A DNA stretch of 64,000 bases from Lytechinus pictus (GCF_037042905.1 NC_087251.1:37692373-37756372); one strand, 5' to 3'; numbered from the stretch's first letter, positions 26,401-36,605 are shown. Notes: generated from the sequence alone by a model not told the origin. Numbers and translations: made by a program.

Positions 26401-27281
26401 CATCGAGGGAGCTGAGTGAGAACGAACGTGACGATGATGACGATGATGGTATGACCAGTGAGGATGATCACCATTCTAGATATCCAGGCAAGATGCACCA
26501 TAGGTAAGTCAACAGCCTAGGTTACAAACGTTTGTACATAGATGAAAGTTTTGAATCATGTCAAAGAAAATCTGCTGGGACTTTGGATATATATGAATAT
26601 ATTGGTAACTTTACTTGACTTAAATGAGGTAATATTGTATAATATGTTTTGCATAATCTGGTAGTGTTTTTTTTATAGCTGTTCGTAAATTACAAGCTAC
26701 TTAACGGGTGAGCCTTACTTATGTGAAATGATCATATCTCCTGACGGAGCTGACTTAGTGGCTGAGAACTTGTTCCAGTCATGCTTAAAATTGTCCATAA
26801 CTGTTCGAACAGCTTCATGAAATACCATGAATATTGACATGTAGTTAGAATGACATTTTCCTCTCAGAATCATTTGGCCTTTATTTGTTTAATTACAAGT
26901 ACAATAACCCGGGTAGTAACCTTATTGGACCGAGTTCAAAACTATTTTCAGTTTGTTACCACAAGTGACGTTCATAATCAGTGTTATAATTTTCTAATTC
27001 TTTACCATGATCCCAGAACTTTTGACAAGGTAAAGAGCCGGAACGTCCACATGAGAAGCCACCATGCAGCTGATAAGAAGGACCGGATGGGGTACGGTGG
27101 AGGCAAGGAACAGCAGATGTTCAACCACTACATGGAACATGACAGCAGGAGTTGCTCCAGCAGTGAAGAGGACGAGGAGGAGGAGGACGATGAGGAGGAA
27201 GGCATGGACGATGACGGAATGGAAGACGATGACGAGATGTTGTCCACAGAGGACGAAGAGGACGATGACATGTCGAACTGA
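7657..27281 (+). CDS. TRERF1: C2H2 / ELM2 / SANT corepressor of the TRERF1-MIDEAS-ZNF541 family (5' end missing)
   Basis: Twelve exons join in perfect phase: 7657-8400, 9131-10386, 10978-11029, 15278-15324, 16767-16859, 18557-18660, 19549-19627, 20028-20116, 20611-20748, 25321-25512, 26151-26503 and 27017-27281. They give at least 1136 residues. In order: the end of one C2H2 finger (1-8), a full finger (about 13-38), a Ser/Gln-rich stretch, a second finger (about 257-280), a long Pro-rich region, an ELM2 domain (684-790), a SANT domain (793-842), a further finger (924-950), an acidic tract, a finger-like segment without cysteines, and a Glu/Asp-rich tail. Known family members are nuclear scaffolds that recruit HDAC1/2; MIDEAS organises the mitotic deacetylase complex MiDAC. 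A single-copy invertebrate gene is probably co-orthologous to all three vertebrate paralogues, so the symbol is approximate. The exon or exons holding the start codon and the cysteine half of the first finger were not found. Confidence 0.9.
9131..10386 (+). CDS. TRERF1: TRERF1-like exon b (C2H2 finger plus proline-rich linker)
   Basis: The acceptor is TTGCAG at 9130 and the donor GTAAGG at 10387. It begins with a charged HEKERV segment and a canonical finger, C-x2-C-x12-H-x3-H, containing the phrase MPALNGHMRLHGG. About 380 residues rich in Pro, Ser, Gln and His follow, which in this family form a disordered linker before ELM2. This is the largest coding exon in the window. Confidence 0.92.
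10420..10505. repeat. Short hairpin repeat in the intron after exon b
   Basis: gattttcactaactactg and tagttagtgaaaatcac form an inverted pair around a tgattggct-containing loop. A related, half-preserved copy lies at 25560-25635. Confidence 0.55.
10978..11029 (+). CDS. TRERF1: TRERF1-like exon c (52 nt, acidic-Ser linker)
   Basis: A short exon between CCACAG and GTAAGT encoding GSISSSTEESDFVFPSEP. Its phase joins exon b (one nucleotide carried in) to exon d (two carried out). It contains no domain; it sits directly ahead of ELM2. Confidence 0.82.
11242..12100. mobile_element. TA-flanked MITE with GGGGAAGGCGGGGTAAGTTG inverted ends
   Basis: The left end, GGGGAAGGCGGGGTAAGTTG, is repeated exactly inverted at the right end, with TA on both sides (11240-11241 and 12101-12102). 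The motif GGTAAGTTG(T/A)GCCAC or its complement recurs inside (11447, 11472, 11692, 11713, 12059). There is a nearly perfect 18-bp palindrome at 11425-11463. It has no transposase and looks like a non-autonomous Tc1/mariner-type element. Confidence 0.8.
12101..15277. other. Intron between exons c and d: foldbacks and low-complexity DNA
   Basis: It includes a poly-G run near 12398, foldback elements at 13083-13210 and 13199-13425, and T-rich runs near 14160 and 14350. No exon was detected. Confidence 0.5.
13199..13425. repeat. Foldback element with 'gggtgtttcacaaag' ends
   Basis: The left arm, gggggtgtttcacaaagatt, pairs with the right arm, aattctttgtgaaacacccc. A related, diverged unit lies immediately upstream (13083-13210). 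Confidence 0.75.
15278..15324 (+). CDS. TRERF1: TRERF1-like exon d (start of ELM2)
   Basis: A 47-nt exon between TTTTAG and GTAAGT encoding HINVGGDYQAAVPEL. This matches the opening signature of ELM2 domains (I-x-V-G-x-x-Y-Q-A-x-x-P). ELM2 binds class I histone deacetylases. Confidence 0.92.
15354..15628. repeat. Two adjacent foldback elements with 'taacacaaag' ends
   Basis: 15490-15628 has arms cctgtaacacaaacgttagc and gctaagctttgtgttacagg. A diverged relative occupies 15354-15490 directly before it. The same family occurs at 20434-20566, 29567-29700 and 55534-55690. Confidence 0.75.
16043..16633. mobile_element. TTAA-flanked foldback MITE, family 1
   Basis: TTAA at 16039-16042 and 16634-16637 flanks ends AGGACAAGTCC and GGACTTGACCT. 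Long inverted arms continue inward and include the strings atttcatcaaaatcgg and aagaaagttatgaca. TTAA duplication is the hallmark of piggyBac-type transposition. There is no coding capacity. Confidence 0.85.
16767..16859 (+). CDS. TRERF1: TRERF1-like exon e (ELM2 core)
   Basis: Between TTGCAG and GTAAGT. It encodes a charged stretch followed by the ELM2 block LVWDPAIEQKYSEVE. The L-V-W-x-P sequence is typical of ELM2 in this family. Confidence 0.92.
18075..18215. repeat. Foldback element, 'gagtttgtcagtgatt' arms
   Basis: Left, gtttcatgtagagtttgtcagtgatt, is written here only in outline; the right arm, gattatcactgacaaaact, pairs with it, leaving a loop of about 70 bases. Confidence 0.6.
18557..18660 (+). 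CDS. TRERF1: TRERF1-like exon f (ELM2)
   Basis: Between TTGCAG and GTAAGA. It encodes the ELM2 helical part, with DFLKLA and the conserved EYAHHCLYRADGDIE segment. It ends on a codon boundary. Confidence 0.93.
19156..19523 (+). mobile_element. TTAA-flanked MITE, family 4, copy 1
   Basis: Flanked by TTAA (19152-19155 and 19524-19527), with ends AGGTATTGTTCAAC and GGTTAACCAATCACT-type. The second copy is inverted at 38006-38413. Both carry the internal motif taggcgtctt-agacgcct. Confidence 0.85.
19549..19627 (+). CDS. TRERF1: TRERF1-like exon g (end of ELM2)
   Basis: Between a T-rich TTTCAG and GTGAGT. It encodes LALLMILNGNP and then a short linker ending DYKYD. It closes ELM2 and leads into SANT. 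Confidence 0.92.
20028..20116 (+). CDS. TRERF1: TRERF1-like exon h (SANT, first half)
   Basis: Between ATCCAG and GTAAGT. It encodes EEWTVAERKLFRDMYKTKGK and then DFHEIAKG, the first two helices of a SANT domain with the conserved Trp. SANT cooperates with ELM2 in activating histone deacetylase. Confidence 0.94.
20434..20566. repeat. Foldback element with 'taacacaaag' ends
   Basis: Arms cctgtaacacaaaggttggc and gctaagctttgtgttacggg lie in the intron between the two SANT exons, ending about 45 bp before exon i. It is a copy of the 15490-15628 family. Confidence 0.75.
20611..20748 (+). CDS. TRERF1: TRERF1-like exon i (SANT, second half)
   Basis: Between TTTCAG and GTGAGT, exactly 46 codons. 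It encodes IPTKTVRDCVEYYYWWKKLY, the third SANT helix with the Y-Y-x-W-K signature of corepressor SANT domains, followed by a Cys/His-containing linker. Confidence 0.94.
21111..21710. mobile_element. TTAA-flanked foldback MITE, family 2
   Basis: TTAA at 21107-21110 and 21711-21714; ends AGGGATGGTCCGGGCT and AGCCTGGACCATCCCT. The long arms include gggctgatgatgtcacat and its complement. It shares the inner string atttcatcaaaatcgga with family 1. Confidence 0.88.
21909..22240. repeat. Foldback element with 'ggtggttt ... aaaccacc' ends
   Basis: ggtggtttggaaactatggt pairs with aaccacattgtaaaaaccac. The arms are imperfect. Confidence 0.5.
23354..24098. mobile_element. Pogo/Tigger-like MITE
   Basis: TA-flanked ends (23352-23353 and 24099-24100) read CAGTCCGACCTCTCTTATCC and, inverted, GGATAAGAGAGGTTGGACTG. 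The CAGT...ACCTCTCTTATCCGG terminus is typical of pogo/Tigger elements. The 745-bp body has no transposase frame. Confidence 0.85.
24101..25320. other. End of the intron before exon j
   Basis: Plain AT-rich intron. A full CRE (TGACGTCA) occurs near 25001. No exon or element boundary was seen. Confidence 0.4.
25321..25512 (+). CDS. TRERF1: TRERF1-like exon j (linker and first half of a finger)
   Basis: Between CGCACAG and GTGAGT, 64 codons. It encodes DLYPGETFLDYVPLKEYR, a low-complexity Asn/Ser part, and CNYPHCDA, the cysteine half of a C2H2 finger that is completed in the next exon. Confidence 0.9.
26151..26503 (+). CDS. TRERF1: TRERF1-like exon k (second half of finger, acidic)
   Basis: Between TTCAACAG and GTAAGT. 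SFKSRQALNGHIRVHGG completes the finger begun in exon j. Ser/Thr/Gly-rich and Glu/Asp-rich runs follow. The exon ends RYPGKMHHR, which aligns with the start of another finger but has no cysteines. Confidence 0.9.
27017..27281 (+). CDS. TRERF1: TRERF1-like terminal exon l (finger-like histidines, acidic tail, stop)
   Basis: The acceptor is ATCCCAG at 27016; the TGA stop is at 27279-27281. It encodes TFDKVKSRNVHMRSHHA, the histidine half of a finger, then a tail that is mostly Glu and Asp. The reading frame joins exon k with two nucleotides carried over. Confidence 0.9.
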
Positions 27282-28011
27282 AGTCGACGTTGCTCGAGGA
27301 AATGACAGGAGTTGGTGGAGATTCGGACTGAATGTTAAAAGTGGATTTTGATGAACGTGTGTGAAGAAATTAACTCGATACCAGGAGGTCTTGTGTTGTA
27401 GCAGCTGTTAACGTGATGAAACTGGATGAAAAAAATGAGAATGTTTCCTCATATTTTCATGTGTACTGGGCGTGAAGATTAGGATCTATTGAGATATACT
27501 TTGTGAATTGTATTTTTCCTCCCGTTTGTTTCAGTCTTTGCATCTTGGAACTTGTATTGGTCAGAATCACTCGGCATTAGGAGAGAAGGTAAAGGGATTT
27601 CACCGACAAATGAACTCTTATGATATAATTTCATGTAGGCATCTTTTATAGAGAGTCTGAATCTATTCAGTACCGTTTTGATCACTACATTTTGCTTTCC
27701 CTATGAAAATTGTAAGAAATGTGATTCTTATTCTTATTGAAGATGGGTGAAATAGATTCTCTAAAGTAGTGAGAATAATAATTGAAAACAAAAATTAATC
27801 CTGAATCCTAAGTTTTGTAACTTGATTAAATTTTAAAATAAATGTCAGTGAAAATACCAAGTGAACCTGATGGAGATGGTATGGGGTATGTAGATTGAGT
27901 AATATAATAGACCAAGACTTTGCCAAACGAGATTTAAGTGCAATGGAATGTAATAGAAAATTTGTTTACGAAATGATGGATGTTTCCTCCAAAGGAGTTA
28001 TCAAAATAAAT

Positions 28012-28046
28012 AAATTGAATTGAATTGAATTTGAATTGAATTGAAT
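28012..28046. repeat. GAATT-rich microsatellite after AATAAA
   Basis: Repeats of ttgaattgaa directly follow aaataaataaa. This resembles the 3' tail of a non-LTR retrotransposon, so the preceding few hundred bases may be a LINE tail. Confidence 0.45.
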
Positions 28047-28649
28047 TTCCACACTGGGAGGCTGTGGTATATATAATGGACTATTTGGAGTCTTAATAGC
28101 ACTGGGGCAGCCTGGCATTTTCTGAATATCCAATTATTATGAAAAAAAAGTGAAATATCTTCCATTGTTTCTACAAATTAAAAGTTCCCAATGATAACAT
28201 GTGTTGGTATTTTGGAATGTCGATAATCATAATGAATAATAAAATACTGCAAAAAAAAAAAGATGATTTGAATCAAAAGGACAAAAAATATTTGAGACAG
28301 TAATGGAAACAATTTCTATTCAAGTTAATTCAAATCAATTTAGCTACCCCAATTTTTCAACCTTTATTTAATTTAATAAATCTATTATTTAAAAAAAAGG
28401 TACTTTTTGTACATGAATTCGACAAGTCCCATGGATCATTTGATAAATAGTGATTTTCATTGACAACTGTTAGCTACAGAAATCCTAGTATCTCAATTGT
28501 AAAATATTATTTTTACAAGAACATTCTTAGAGATTTTCAATGTAATTTTGAATTTTTCTGTCGTCATGTGGATGATTTTCTATAACCATTACAATGTCTT
28601 ACAGTATTTTGCTACACATATCAGTATTAAGTCCCTTACAGAGAGATTG

Positions 28650-28987
28650 CAGGCCTGCCAACGACTCTTTTTTTCCCAGGAGTTAACTGTTTTAAGATTT
28701 TTTATCAACCAAAGGAGCAGCACTCTGTTTTTCCATTTATTTAAGAAAAAAAGAAATCAGCCCATATACATACTGTATTTGTGTAGTTTGGTATGGTTGT
28801 GTGTATTGGGCGTAAGAGTAAACTAGTTTTTCAACACTTGACAATTTCTCAATGTTTAAATATAAAGAATGCTAAACATGTCTTAATTTAAAAAAAGGTG
28901 AGGGAGACACACCTGACATCGAGCAGAAAAATCTGCGCCGTGCGATCAGGACTCCTTTTCTTTCATTTTCAAATGTTGGCAGGCCTG
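28650..28987. mobile_element. Small MITE with CAGGCCTGCCAAC inverted ends
   Basis: CAGGCCTGCCAAC at 28650-28662 is repeated exactly inverted at 28975-28987. The 338-bp body has no coding capacity. The ends suggest hAT; a clean 8-bp target duplication was not seen. Confidence 0.7.
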
Positions 28988-29117
28988 GGATTGTGTTTAA
29001 AGAAGATACTCTCATATCTGATGAAAGATTAGCCGTTTGACTCTCTTTATTCTGTGAGTAGTAAACTGTATGTATAAAGTAATAGGGTCAACACCCACTT
29101 TGTTTACTTTCCATTCG

Positions 29118-29460
29118 GTCTTGTTCCATGTGGTCTAATGCTTGTTCATTTACAACCAACTTGTCTACTAACCATTTGGACTAATTGCCGTTTGGCCCAT
29201 TTACCATTTTGTCAAATCTCCAGTTGGGCTACACCTGTTCCGTCTTTATGCACTTGGTCTAACAACACTAAGTCTATATGATTAGCTGAGCTGTTAATGA
29301 ATCAAATTCTCTTATGGCAATTATTTACATTCAGCCCAAGTGATGGTTAGACCAAATGGCAATTAGACCAATTTGATAGTAGACCAAACAGGTTTTAAGC
29401 TCATGCGATATCAGACTATCTAAGAAGTAGACCAAGTACGCGTAGACCTGAGTGTATTTC
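29118..29460. repeat. Element with many 'ttggtctaa / ttagaccaa' motifs
   Basis: Motifs such as tggtctaat, tttggactaat, ttggtctaac, gttagaccaaat and attagaccaa recur, first in one orientation and then in the other, so the two halves can fold together. Confidence 0.5.
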
Positions 29461-29566
29461 ACTTAGCTAATAGCATACAAATACACCAATAATATAATTA
29501 TAAATCAACAGGTCCAGGTACTATGTGATAGAATAGGTCCAAGGTCCACAAAAGTGAGATGTCCTG

Positions 29567-29700
29567 GGCTCTATAACATTAAAGTTTAATGTTTAATCGA
29601 AAGGCTGATTACTATGTACAATTGCATCGATTGTTGTGTATGGTCAATCGTAAAATCAACCTTGCGATCGATCACGTTACTCTATGTTATGGGGCCCTGG
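29567..29700. repeat. Foldback element, diverged 'taacacaaag' family
   Basis: gggctctataacattaaagt and its partner near actctatgttatggggccct bracket an atcgattg-rich centre. It is a degraded copy of the 15490-15628 family. Confidence 0.6.
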
Positions 29701-32015
29701 TGGTCATGTATATCCAAGCAACCAGCCTTGGATTTCAATTCGGGATAACCTGCATTTTTTGAAATATCAACTTGTATATCAGTCATAGTAGCTAAAAACA
29801 TCAAAGTTTTTTTTTTTTTTTTATAACTAACTGAGAGAAAGTGCCTGTTTGAAACAGAATTATCCATGATTAAGGGTATAATAAATCACTACAAGAAATA
29901 TTTATTTACAGAGAAGCGTAGCATACTCTATATTGAGTGAGATATTTTCATTCAATATATAGTGTATGTACACTATCAGTAATTCCACAGGCTCACAACA
30001 CACCAAATTTAAAGCATATATCTTATATCGCCAATTAGGATTTTGCTTGATTTTTCTTCAATTCAAAGTGTCAGATTTCTTTTCACATTTTGAGAGCTTT
30101 TTACATGTTATTTTGAGAGCTTTTTACATGCTTGGGCTATGGTGAATAGTACCTAGTGCACTGTTTGTGTCTTATTTTGAAACGTAACACCGTGTTGTCA
30201 CAAAGCATTGACAAATTTTTAAAATCCCAACGGCATTGTACTTAAAACATTCTTTGCTGACGCTGAAATGAAATTCTAATTTGAGGTATTTTATAGGAAT
30301 ATAGATGATAGACAGACTGAACATTATTTCACAGAGTTGAGCACCAATGAATGATATTCAAGTGGTGTCACTTCTTTTTATTTGACCGCTATAAGTTCAT
30401 GGTGCAGTTATCGTGGCAAAAACGCTGTTATGGGCATGTGCAGAATAGTTAATCCTTGTCCGGCACATGTGAATAACAGTTTTTTTTTTTTAACCAGGTA
30501 GACATTTCACAGAAGTAATGTTGCAAATCTAACGTTATTTCATTTCAAGCAGGCAAATCTACAAGATGTGGTTTATACATATGAGCAATCTGTAAAAACT
30601 ATTTTAATATCTTCAAGATTTATTCTGATCCACCTACAATAATACAGATGCCCCCCCTCATTTTATTGTGTTATTTATTTTTTTCCGGAGGGGTGGTTAT
30701 GGTATTGATGAGTTGCACTAAGATTTAGAGTGTGATAGGAATCGTTGGAGTGCCAGTATTGTGAAGTTTTGTTAATATCACTGAAATTCATTTTGTAATA
30801 CAGATGATGTATACTCTTTTCCTTTCAATTTCTGCTTCTTTCTACATTCTCAATCTCGACGAATTACATATTCTTTTTTCTGTTGACAGAAGAATAGGGA
30901 TATGGGGGAGAAGAATAGAATATTGGCTGTTTAAAAGTTTTTTTTTTTTTTCAATCTACAGATCTATCCTCAATTGTTTTGTTTTCCAAATTATTTTCAG
31001 GAAGGCAAAGTCAAAGAAGTGATGTAAGGCATGCTCAGGGAAGATGGATATATATATATGCAGTCTGCAGGAGAGTCAGGAAGGGTTTTGATGATAGTTA
31101 TGGGAATATCTATATAAATACACAAAACATGTATACATATAACAAGTGGCTTCAGATATTAACATGTCACCAAGATCACATTTTATTTTAAACTCTACAG
31201 ATGTGTGCACTTTTGCAGTTCAAAATTTTCTATATATATAAAAAAAAATTGAACTATTGGAAAGTGGCCTATGGACAATTTTACAGCATGAGTGTGTGTT
31301 ATGTTGACTTACTCTTATTCCTATGTTTTCATGTAAATTGTAAATAGATAGTTATTAGTATAAGGTGTGGAATCGGATGAACATTGGGAAGTGGAGAGAG
31401 ATTTTTTTTGGCTGACCAATGTGTAGTATTGTGCAATATTTAAATGACCAATTAAGTGTGTGGATTACAATGTTCTTTAAAATCGTGGAGAGGCATGGGG
31501 TGGAGCGTGCGGAATGTGATACTGTTCTTATTCTTTTTTATTTTTACATAAATTTTTGAAATATATGATCTAAGATATCATTTATGGAATGGCTTTTCTT
31601 ATTTTTCTATTGAAATATGTGTTTGTGGAGATTACAATTATGCTTTTAGAATCTACTAGATATTTCATGTGCTTTATGCTGTGTCTGTGTTGACTATTAA
31701 GTACTAGTATCAAAACAGCACAGCCGTTGTTGGTATCGAATTAAAGCACAACATGTTTTATCGATGTACAAAGTAATAGAGAGAAAAAAAGAAAGAAAAT
31801 GCAATCTTGTTTTGTCAAAATTGTCTACAGAGTCTACACAGAGAAGAAATTTTAATGCTATGAATGAGTATATTTTATGAAATATTATTGTAAGAAGTGT
31901 CTTGAAATATTTTTTCAGAAGTGAACGTATAGGACTCCATGTGTATGTCTAAATGTATTTTGATTGATGTAATTCTCACTTGTATGATTATGTTCATTGT
32001 CCAAGCATCACTGAT

Positions 32016-32021
32016 AATAAA
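32016..32021 (+). terminator. Alternative polyadenylation hexamer
   Basis: An AATAAA within a long open AT-rich region downstream of the ELM2-SANT stop codon and just before a SINE. It is a possible earlier end for the transcript; the downstream GT-rich element is weak. Confidence 0.3.
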
Positions 32022-32130
32022 TATATATAGGCAGTTTCATAGTTTCTCTTCATTTTATAGCGGCCCTCTCCCAAGGCCTGATGAAATGATAATTAAAAAG
32101 AAATAAATAACGTTCTTTATCAAAGTGGTC

Positions 32131-32390
32131 TGGGTGGGGGTGTCGTGGTCTAGTGGTTTAAACTCTCGTCTTTCAATCAGAGGGTTGTGGGTTCAAATCC
32201 CAGCCATGGCGTGTTTTCCTTCAGCAAGAAATTTACCCACATTGTGCTGTACTCGATCCAGGTTAGGTGAATGGGTACCTGGCAGGGTTAATTCCTTGAA
32301 TGCACCAAGCAGCTTGAGCTAAAGCTGGGGTAATATATGGTGCACTATTGAATAGGTAATCGGGGCCTCATAAATTCCAAATGTTAAAGG
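32131..32390 (+). mobile_element. tRNA-derived SINE
   Basis: It begins with an A-box-like tggtctagtggtt and a B box, GGTTCAAATCC, as in a tRNA gene. A non-tRNA body containing gaatgggtacctggcagggt follows. The tRNA part cannot form a full mature tRNA, so this is a SINE and not a tRNA gene. Confidence 0.75.
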
Positions 32391-33958
32391 GCAAAACAAT
32401 GTGGTGTGACATAGAGAGATGTAATGAATTTTTACAAATGACAATCTTAACTTTTGTGTGTAGTTTGCCATAGACTTGAGATACATTCACCTGTAACAAG
32501 TTATTGTATCTCATTATGTTACATGGTGTAGGAGTCACATGGATTCCATCTCAAATTAGTTTTCTTCTGTAATTAATCTGTTTTCTTAACAGAGAAGGTG
32601 GCAAGGACTTGCTGGATGTAATCTGTTCCCGTAACCATAGAAACAAACTATATATTTTTTTCAATTACAGAAAACAAAATCATACTGATGTTTGGTAGAA
32701 CCTTCAAAACCTCCCGTTGCTATTATTTTATTCCACCTAATTTTTGTGTTTTCTGAGTGGCACCCTTTGTCCCTTCCTTTGTTGTTTTAGCCAAAACATC
32801 ATTTCAGAAAATAATTTGATTAAAAGTTTCGTTATTTTGAATTTTCAAATGGCAAGCTATGAGTGTATGGATGGATTTATTTTAAAATTTGCTGAATATT
32901 CTTGTAAATGCTATTCATTTCTACATTAACAAAGCATATTCAGATTAATAATTGCAGTGCCCTTATTTACTACAATATAAATGAAGCCCTTGTTAATTAA
33001 TTTGTTTTCATTTTTAATGAATTTATTTTTTGAATTTAATAAGTGCCAAATTTTCATCCACAAATTTTCTTGCATTTTATAAAGTTGTTGTGAAATGTGT
33101 AGTAATTATGAACATTGTTGCAATAGCCACCCAATTGTAAATCATCCATACGACTTTTTGTTTCATTTGCAATTAGTTAATTGAATGGAGTAGATATCTG
33201 TTTTGTGCTTGCATTCTTAATTCATGTAGGCATCATTTCATGAATGCCTTGTAATTACATGATGGTCCTTATCCTATTGAATTTGTGTTGATCAGGAAGC
33301 ATAGTTCATTAAGTGGTAGTGAACTTTGACTAGTGATGTCACTTTACCATGCGTATGAGATATCTTTATGCAATCTTAAAAATCATGAAAAAAAAAATGC
33401 TTTCACCAAACTAATCTTCAATATGATTTAATAGCTGATATGGAATTTCAAATTCACCATCGAACAAAACAAATTGATTATGCTTCCCGAGTGTATTAGC
33501 ATAAATTTAGAGGGGTCATCCCTTGTAGTGTTGATAACACATGGCAGATTCTTTATTGTATTACTTTTCTTTCAAGAAGAAGATAGTTTAATGAGATGAA
33601 TCAGATTTTACAATAGGCATTTTTACAAGACTTCTATTATGTAAATACCATCAACTGCCTTTTTCCATTGATTTCTTGTTACTGTGAATTTTTTTGTTGC
33701 CATTTTACCAGGGATGGATTATTTTCTACTTTTTACAAAAAGTAAATATTGAGAATCTCATACAAAGATACCCCATTTTGCTACCACTTTCTATGAACTT
33801 TTTAAAAGTGAATGTCAATCAAATCGCAACAGTGCATATGCAACTGTTTATTTGCTTTTATCATTTCTGTTATATTTGTACCTTGATATATATTTGTGTA
33901 TTTTAATGAAAGCAAAGCAGTTATGTATGAGAAATGTGTATTATCATTTTAAAATTGA

Positions 33959-34000
33959 AATAAATAAATCTTATTTCAATACATTGTAATTTGTGTGTGT
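33959..34000 (+). terminator. Candidate polyadenylation signal with GT-rich downstream element
   Basis: Two overlapping AATAAA hexamers (33959-33964 and 33963-33968) are followed about 20-25 bases later by a GT-rich run. This arrangement suits the 3' end of the plus-strand ELM2-SANT transcript, but would imply a 3' UTR of about 6.7 kb. Confidence 0.35.
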
Positions 34001-35025
34001 TTTTATTTTATCATTTCTCTTTCGATGTGCGAGAGATTTTAATTGCATATGTTTGGATTGCAAGAGAAAAAATGTATTATTTGCAGATTTTGTTCCTCTT
34101 CATTCTTCATATTTCCTTGGAAAAGGAGACGGTTAAGGCTAAAGGGGAAATCCAAACCTTTGTAATAGATTCATTTTTGTGAAGAGGAAAAATAATAGCA
34201 AAATTGTTAAGTTTGAAAGACAGACAAGCCAGGGAGGTGTAAGGAAGGAGCGGGGTCAAGCTGCTTGCTTTCTTTCACCCAATGCTCAATGTAGCTAATA
34301 AATAAATGCGTTACTACCTCCACCCCCTATGATTTATTTAAGTATTGAAAAAAAAAGAGGGAATGAAAAAGAAGGGTATCAATAAAGATCTAGGGCGTAA
34401 CTTAAATGTTTTAATCTCTGTGATTTAATAGAGAAAAAAGTCACATTTAGGAATTCTTGTGCCCCCCCCCCATGAAAACATCCTGTTCATATACTAGATT
34501 GAAAAAAAATCTATTGCGAATATGACAATTTTAACTTTTTGGTATTTTCAAGCTATTACGTCCCAGTTAAATGTTTTTGCTACCTACCAGTTTTGTGCAT
34601 AATATTTATGCCATATATGTATCATAAACAATATTAAGTAACTTGCTCATTAAAGGAAATTAATTTTTTTCTATTCTACTACCCTTCCCCTTTGTATGGG
34701 TATATCAGGTTAAAAAAAATTATAGCTGTTTAGTTTTGAAATCAATATTTATTTTAGAAATAATTTGAAGAGTTTAAAGGTCCAATAAATATAACTTCTG
34801 TGAAAGTCACATTGGTTTTGAATTCAGAGTCTAAATATTATCAAGAGAAACCCAAAACTTATCACAACAAAAGTGAAACAATGAATAAGGTATGTGTGAA
34901 TTGTGCGTGGCTCAACAAACTTAGAATGGGTCAAATAGCAGTTACAAAAGAGCCTGGGTATTAAAAAAAAATGCAGCTTTGAAATTTTCTCACGAACTAC
35001 AGAATTATGTGGGATTTTTATTTAA

Positions 35026-35580
35026 AGGGGAATCCAGCCTTGGCCATAAAATGTTGTGTTGGGAAGGAGAAAAATAAATTAAACAGAATGGTGAAAGTTT
35101 GAAAGAAATCGGACAAGCAATAAGAAAGTTGAGATCACTAATACTATGTAGATTTCAAATTGGCAACTGAGTAAGTAAATTATGACAAGGGGCAAGGACA
35201 ACTTTCCCATAGGCCATGTACTTTATTATCAGGGATTTGTGGTTTTCTCCTAAGTACCCATTCCCCTGGGGTAGTATATTGTTTTATGTCCTCATGAAAG
35301 AAAAATACAATTTGAAATAAAACTTTTTGGAAAAATGAAATTTTAGCCATAATATGTATTGAAGTACATGGAAGAGTAGTCCTTGCCTTACATCACTATG
35401 ACATCCCATATGCGGCCAATTTGAAGTCTCCATGGATATAGTGATTACCAATATTTACAACTTTAAAAAATTAATAACTTTCTTGTTGTTTGTCCAATAT
35501 TGTTCAAACTTTCACCTATCAACTTGTCTGATTTTTCTTTTCCTTATAAAAACAAGTTTTTATTTGGGTTGGATTCCCCT
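35026..35580. mobile_element. TTAA-flanked foldback MITE, family 3
   Basis: TTAA at 35022-35025 and 35581-35584; ends AGGGGAATCCAGCC and GGTTGGATTCCCCT. The arms contain aagtttgaaagaaatcggac and its complement. Confidence 0.85.
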
Positions 35581-36089
35581 TTAACTTTAGAGAGGGACAT
35601 CTTCCTTGGAACATGGTGTAAAGCACATGATTGTAAAGCTATAGTATTTGTACTTGGAGCTTTTTCACGATATTTTGTTTTAAACACAAAGCATCTCATA
35701 GATAAATGCCAGTTTAGGTAACGGACGAGTACGTACCGAATCCTATGAAATGACCACACAAAAGTCTGTATTTATAAATAAACTATATGTGCCAAGGGAT
35801 TGGAAGAAAATATGTAATTGGTGAGAAATAGGCAAGATAGGCATCCAATTCCGGCAAAATGTTGGGTCTTTATCCAAGCAATGATAAATTGTCCCACATT
35901 TGTGTTGACAATCTTCAGTGTGATTGTTTTTCAGGATTTTACAAAGAGCGGTTTATGTAACTGTACTCGGATCTAGATCTACGATGATATACTGTGTGAA
36001 TTAAAAAAAAACTTGACACCTCAAAAATCCCAAATTTAAGGAAAAAAATGTCATAAACACAGTTATTATATATGACCTGAAAGAGTATT

Positions 36090-36525
36090 GTCCTCCAAAA
36101 TAATTTGATACCATATTTATGTGGTGTCTTAACGGTTGGATGACCAGGAGGTAGTCTTTGCAGTGATGTAAATTTTGATTAGCGCCAAATTAAGGCAGGA
36201 CTGCGATGAATGTAAATGTTGATGTCATAATCCTACAAGGGTTGCATTAAAATCCATTTCAAAACACTTTTTCAGTAATTAACATTATAATTGTTTAATA
36301 ACACATTCTAGCATCAATTGTCAAGTTAATTTAATTGAAAATGGATTAGCAAATATGTTCACTAACTCGTGTAGGATTTTGACATCATTTGTGTCTGATA
36401 ATTGCAGTCATGCCTTTGGCGCAAGTCAAAATTTACATCACTGCAAAGAATACCTACTGATAATCCAAAAGTGAAGACATACAACATGAATATGGTATCA
36501 AATTATCTGGGAGAAGATAATCTTT
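36090..36525. repeat. Foldback element, 'ataatttgataccatatt' arms
   Basis: ataatttgataccatattta pairs with aatatggtatcaaattatct. A diverged relative without the second arm lies at 59060-59260. Confidence 0.6.
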
Positions 36526-36605
36526 CCAGCCATACGTAACGAATATGCATTCATGACATGTTTTCCTTAAATTAGGGATTTGTAAATGGAAATGGTGGAG
36601 ATTTT

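Larger units (their letters stand above)
27282..33990 (+). other. Probable 3' UTR of the ELM2-SANT gene and following intergenic DNA
   Basis: No open frame here resembles a protein. Possible poly(A) signals are AATAAA at 27837-27842, 32016-32021 and a doubled one at 33959-33968. The last is followed by a GT-rich tract near 33988 and is the best textbook match. The true 3' end cannot be chosen from sequence alone. The stretch also holds a GAATT-rich microsatellite (28012-28046), a 13-bp-TIR element, a foldback element and a SINE, listed separately. Confidence 0.45.

Noticed and set aside
27064..27351. Arg/Thr-rich 95-codon frame at the end of the ELM2-SANT gene
   Set aside because: A shadow of the Glu/Asp-rich coding frame (GAGGAGGACGA read one base off gives Arg/Thr/Met).
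32131..32205. tRNA gene
   Set aside because: A and B boxes are present, but the cloverleaf is poor and a SINE body follows directly.
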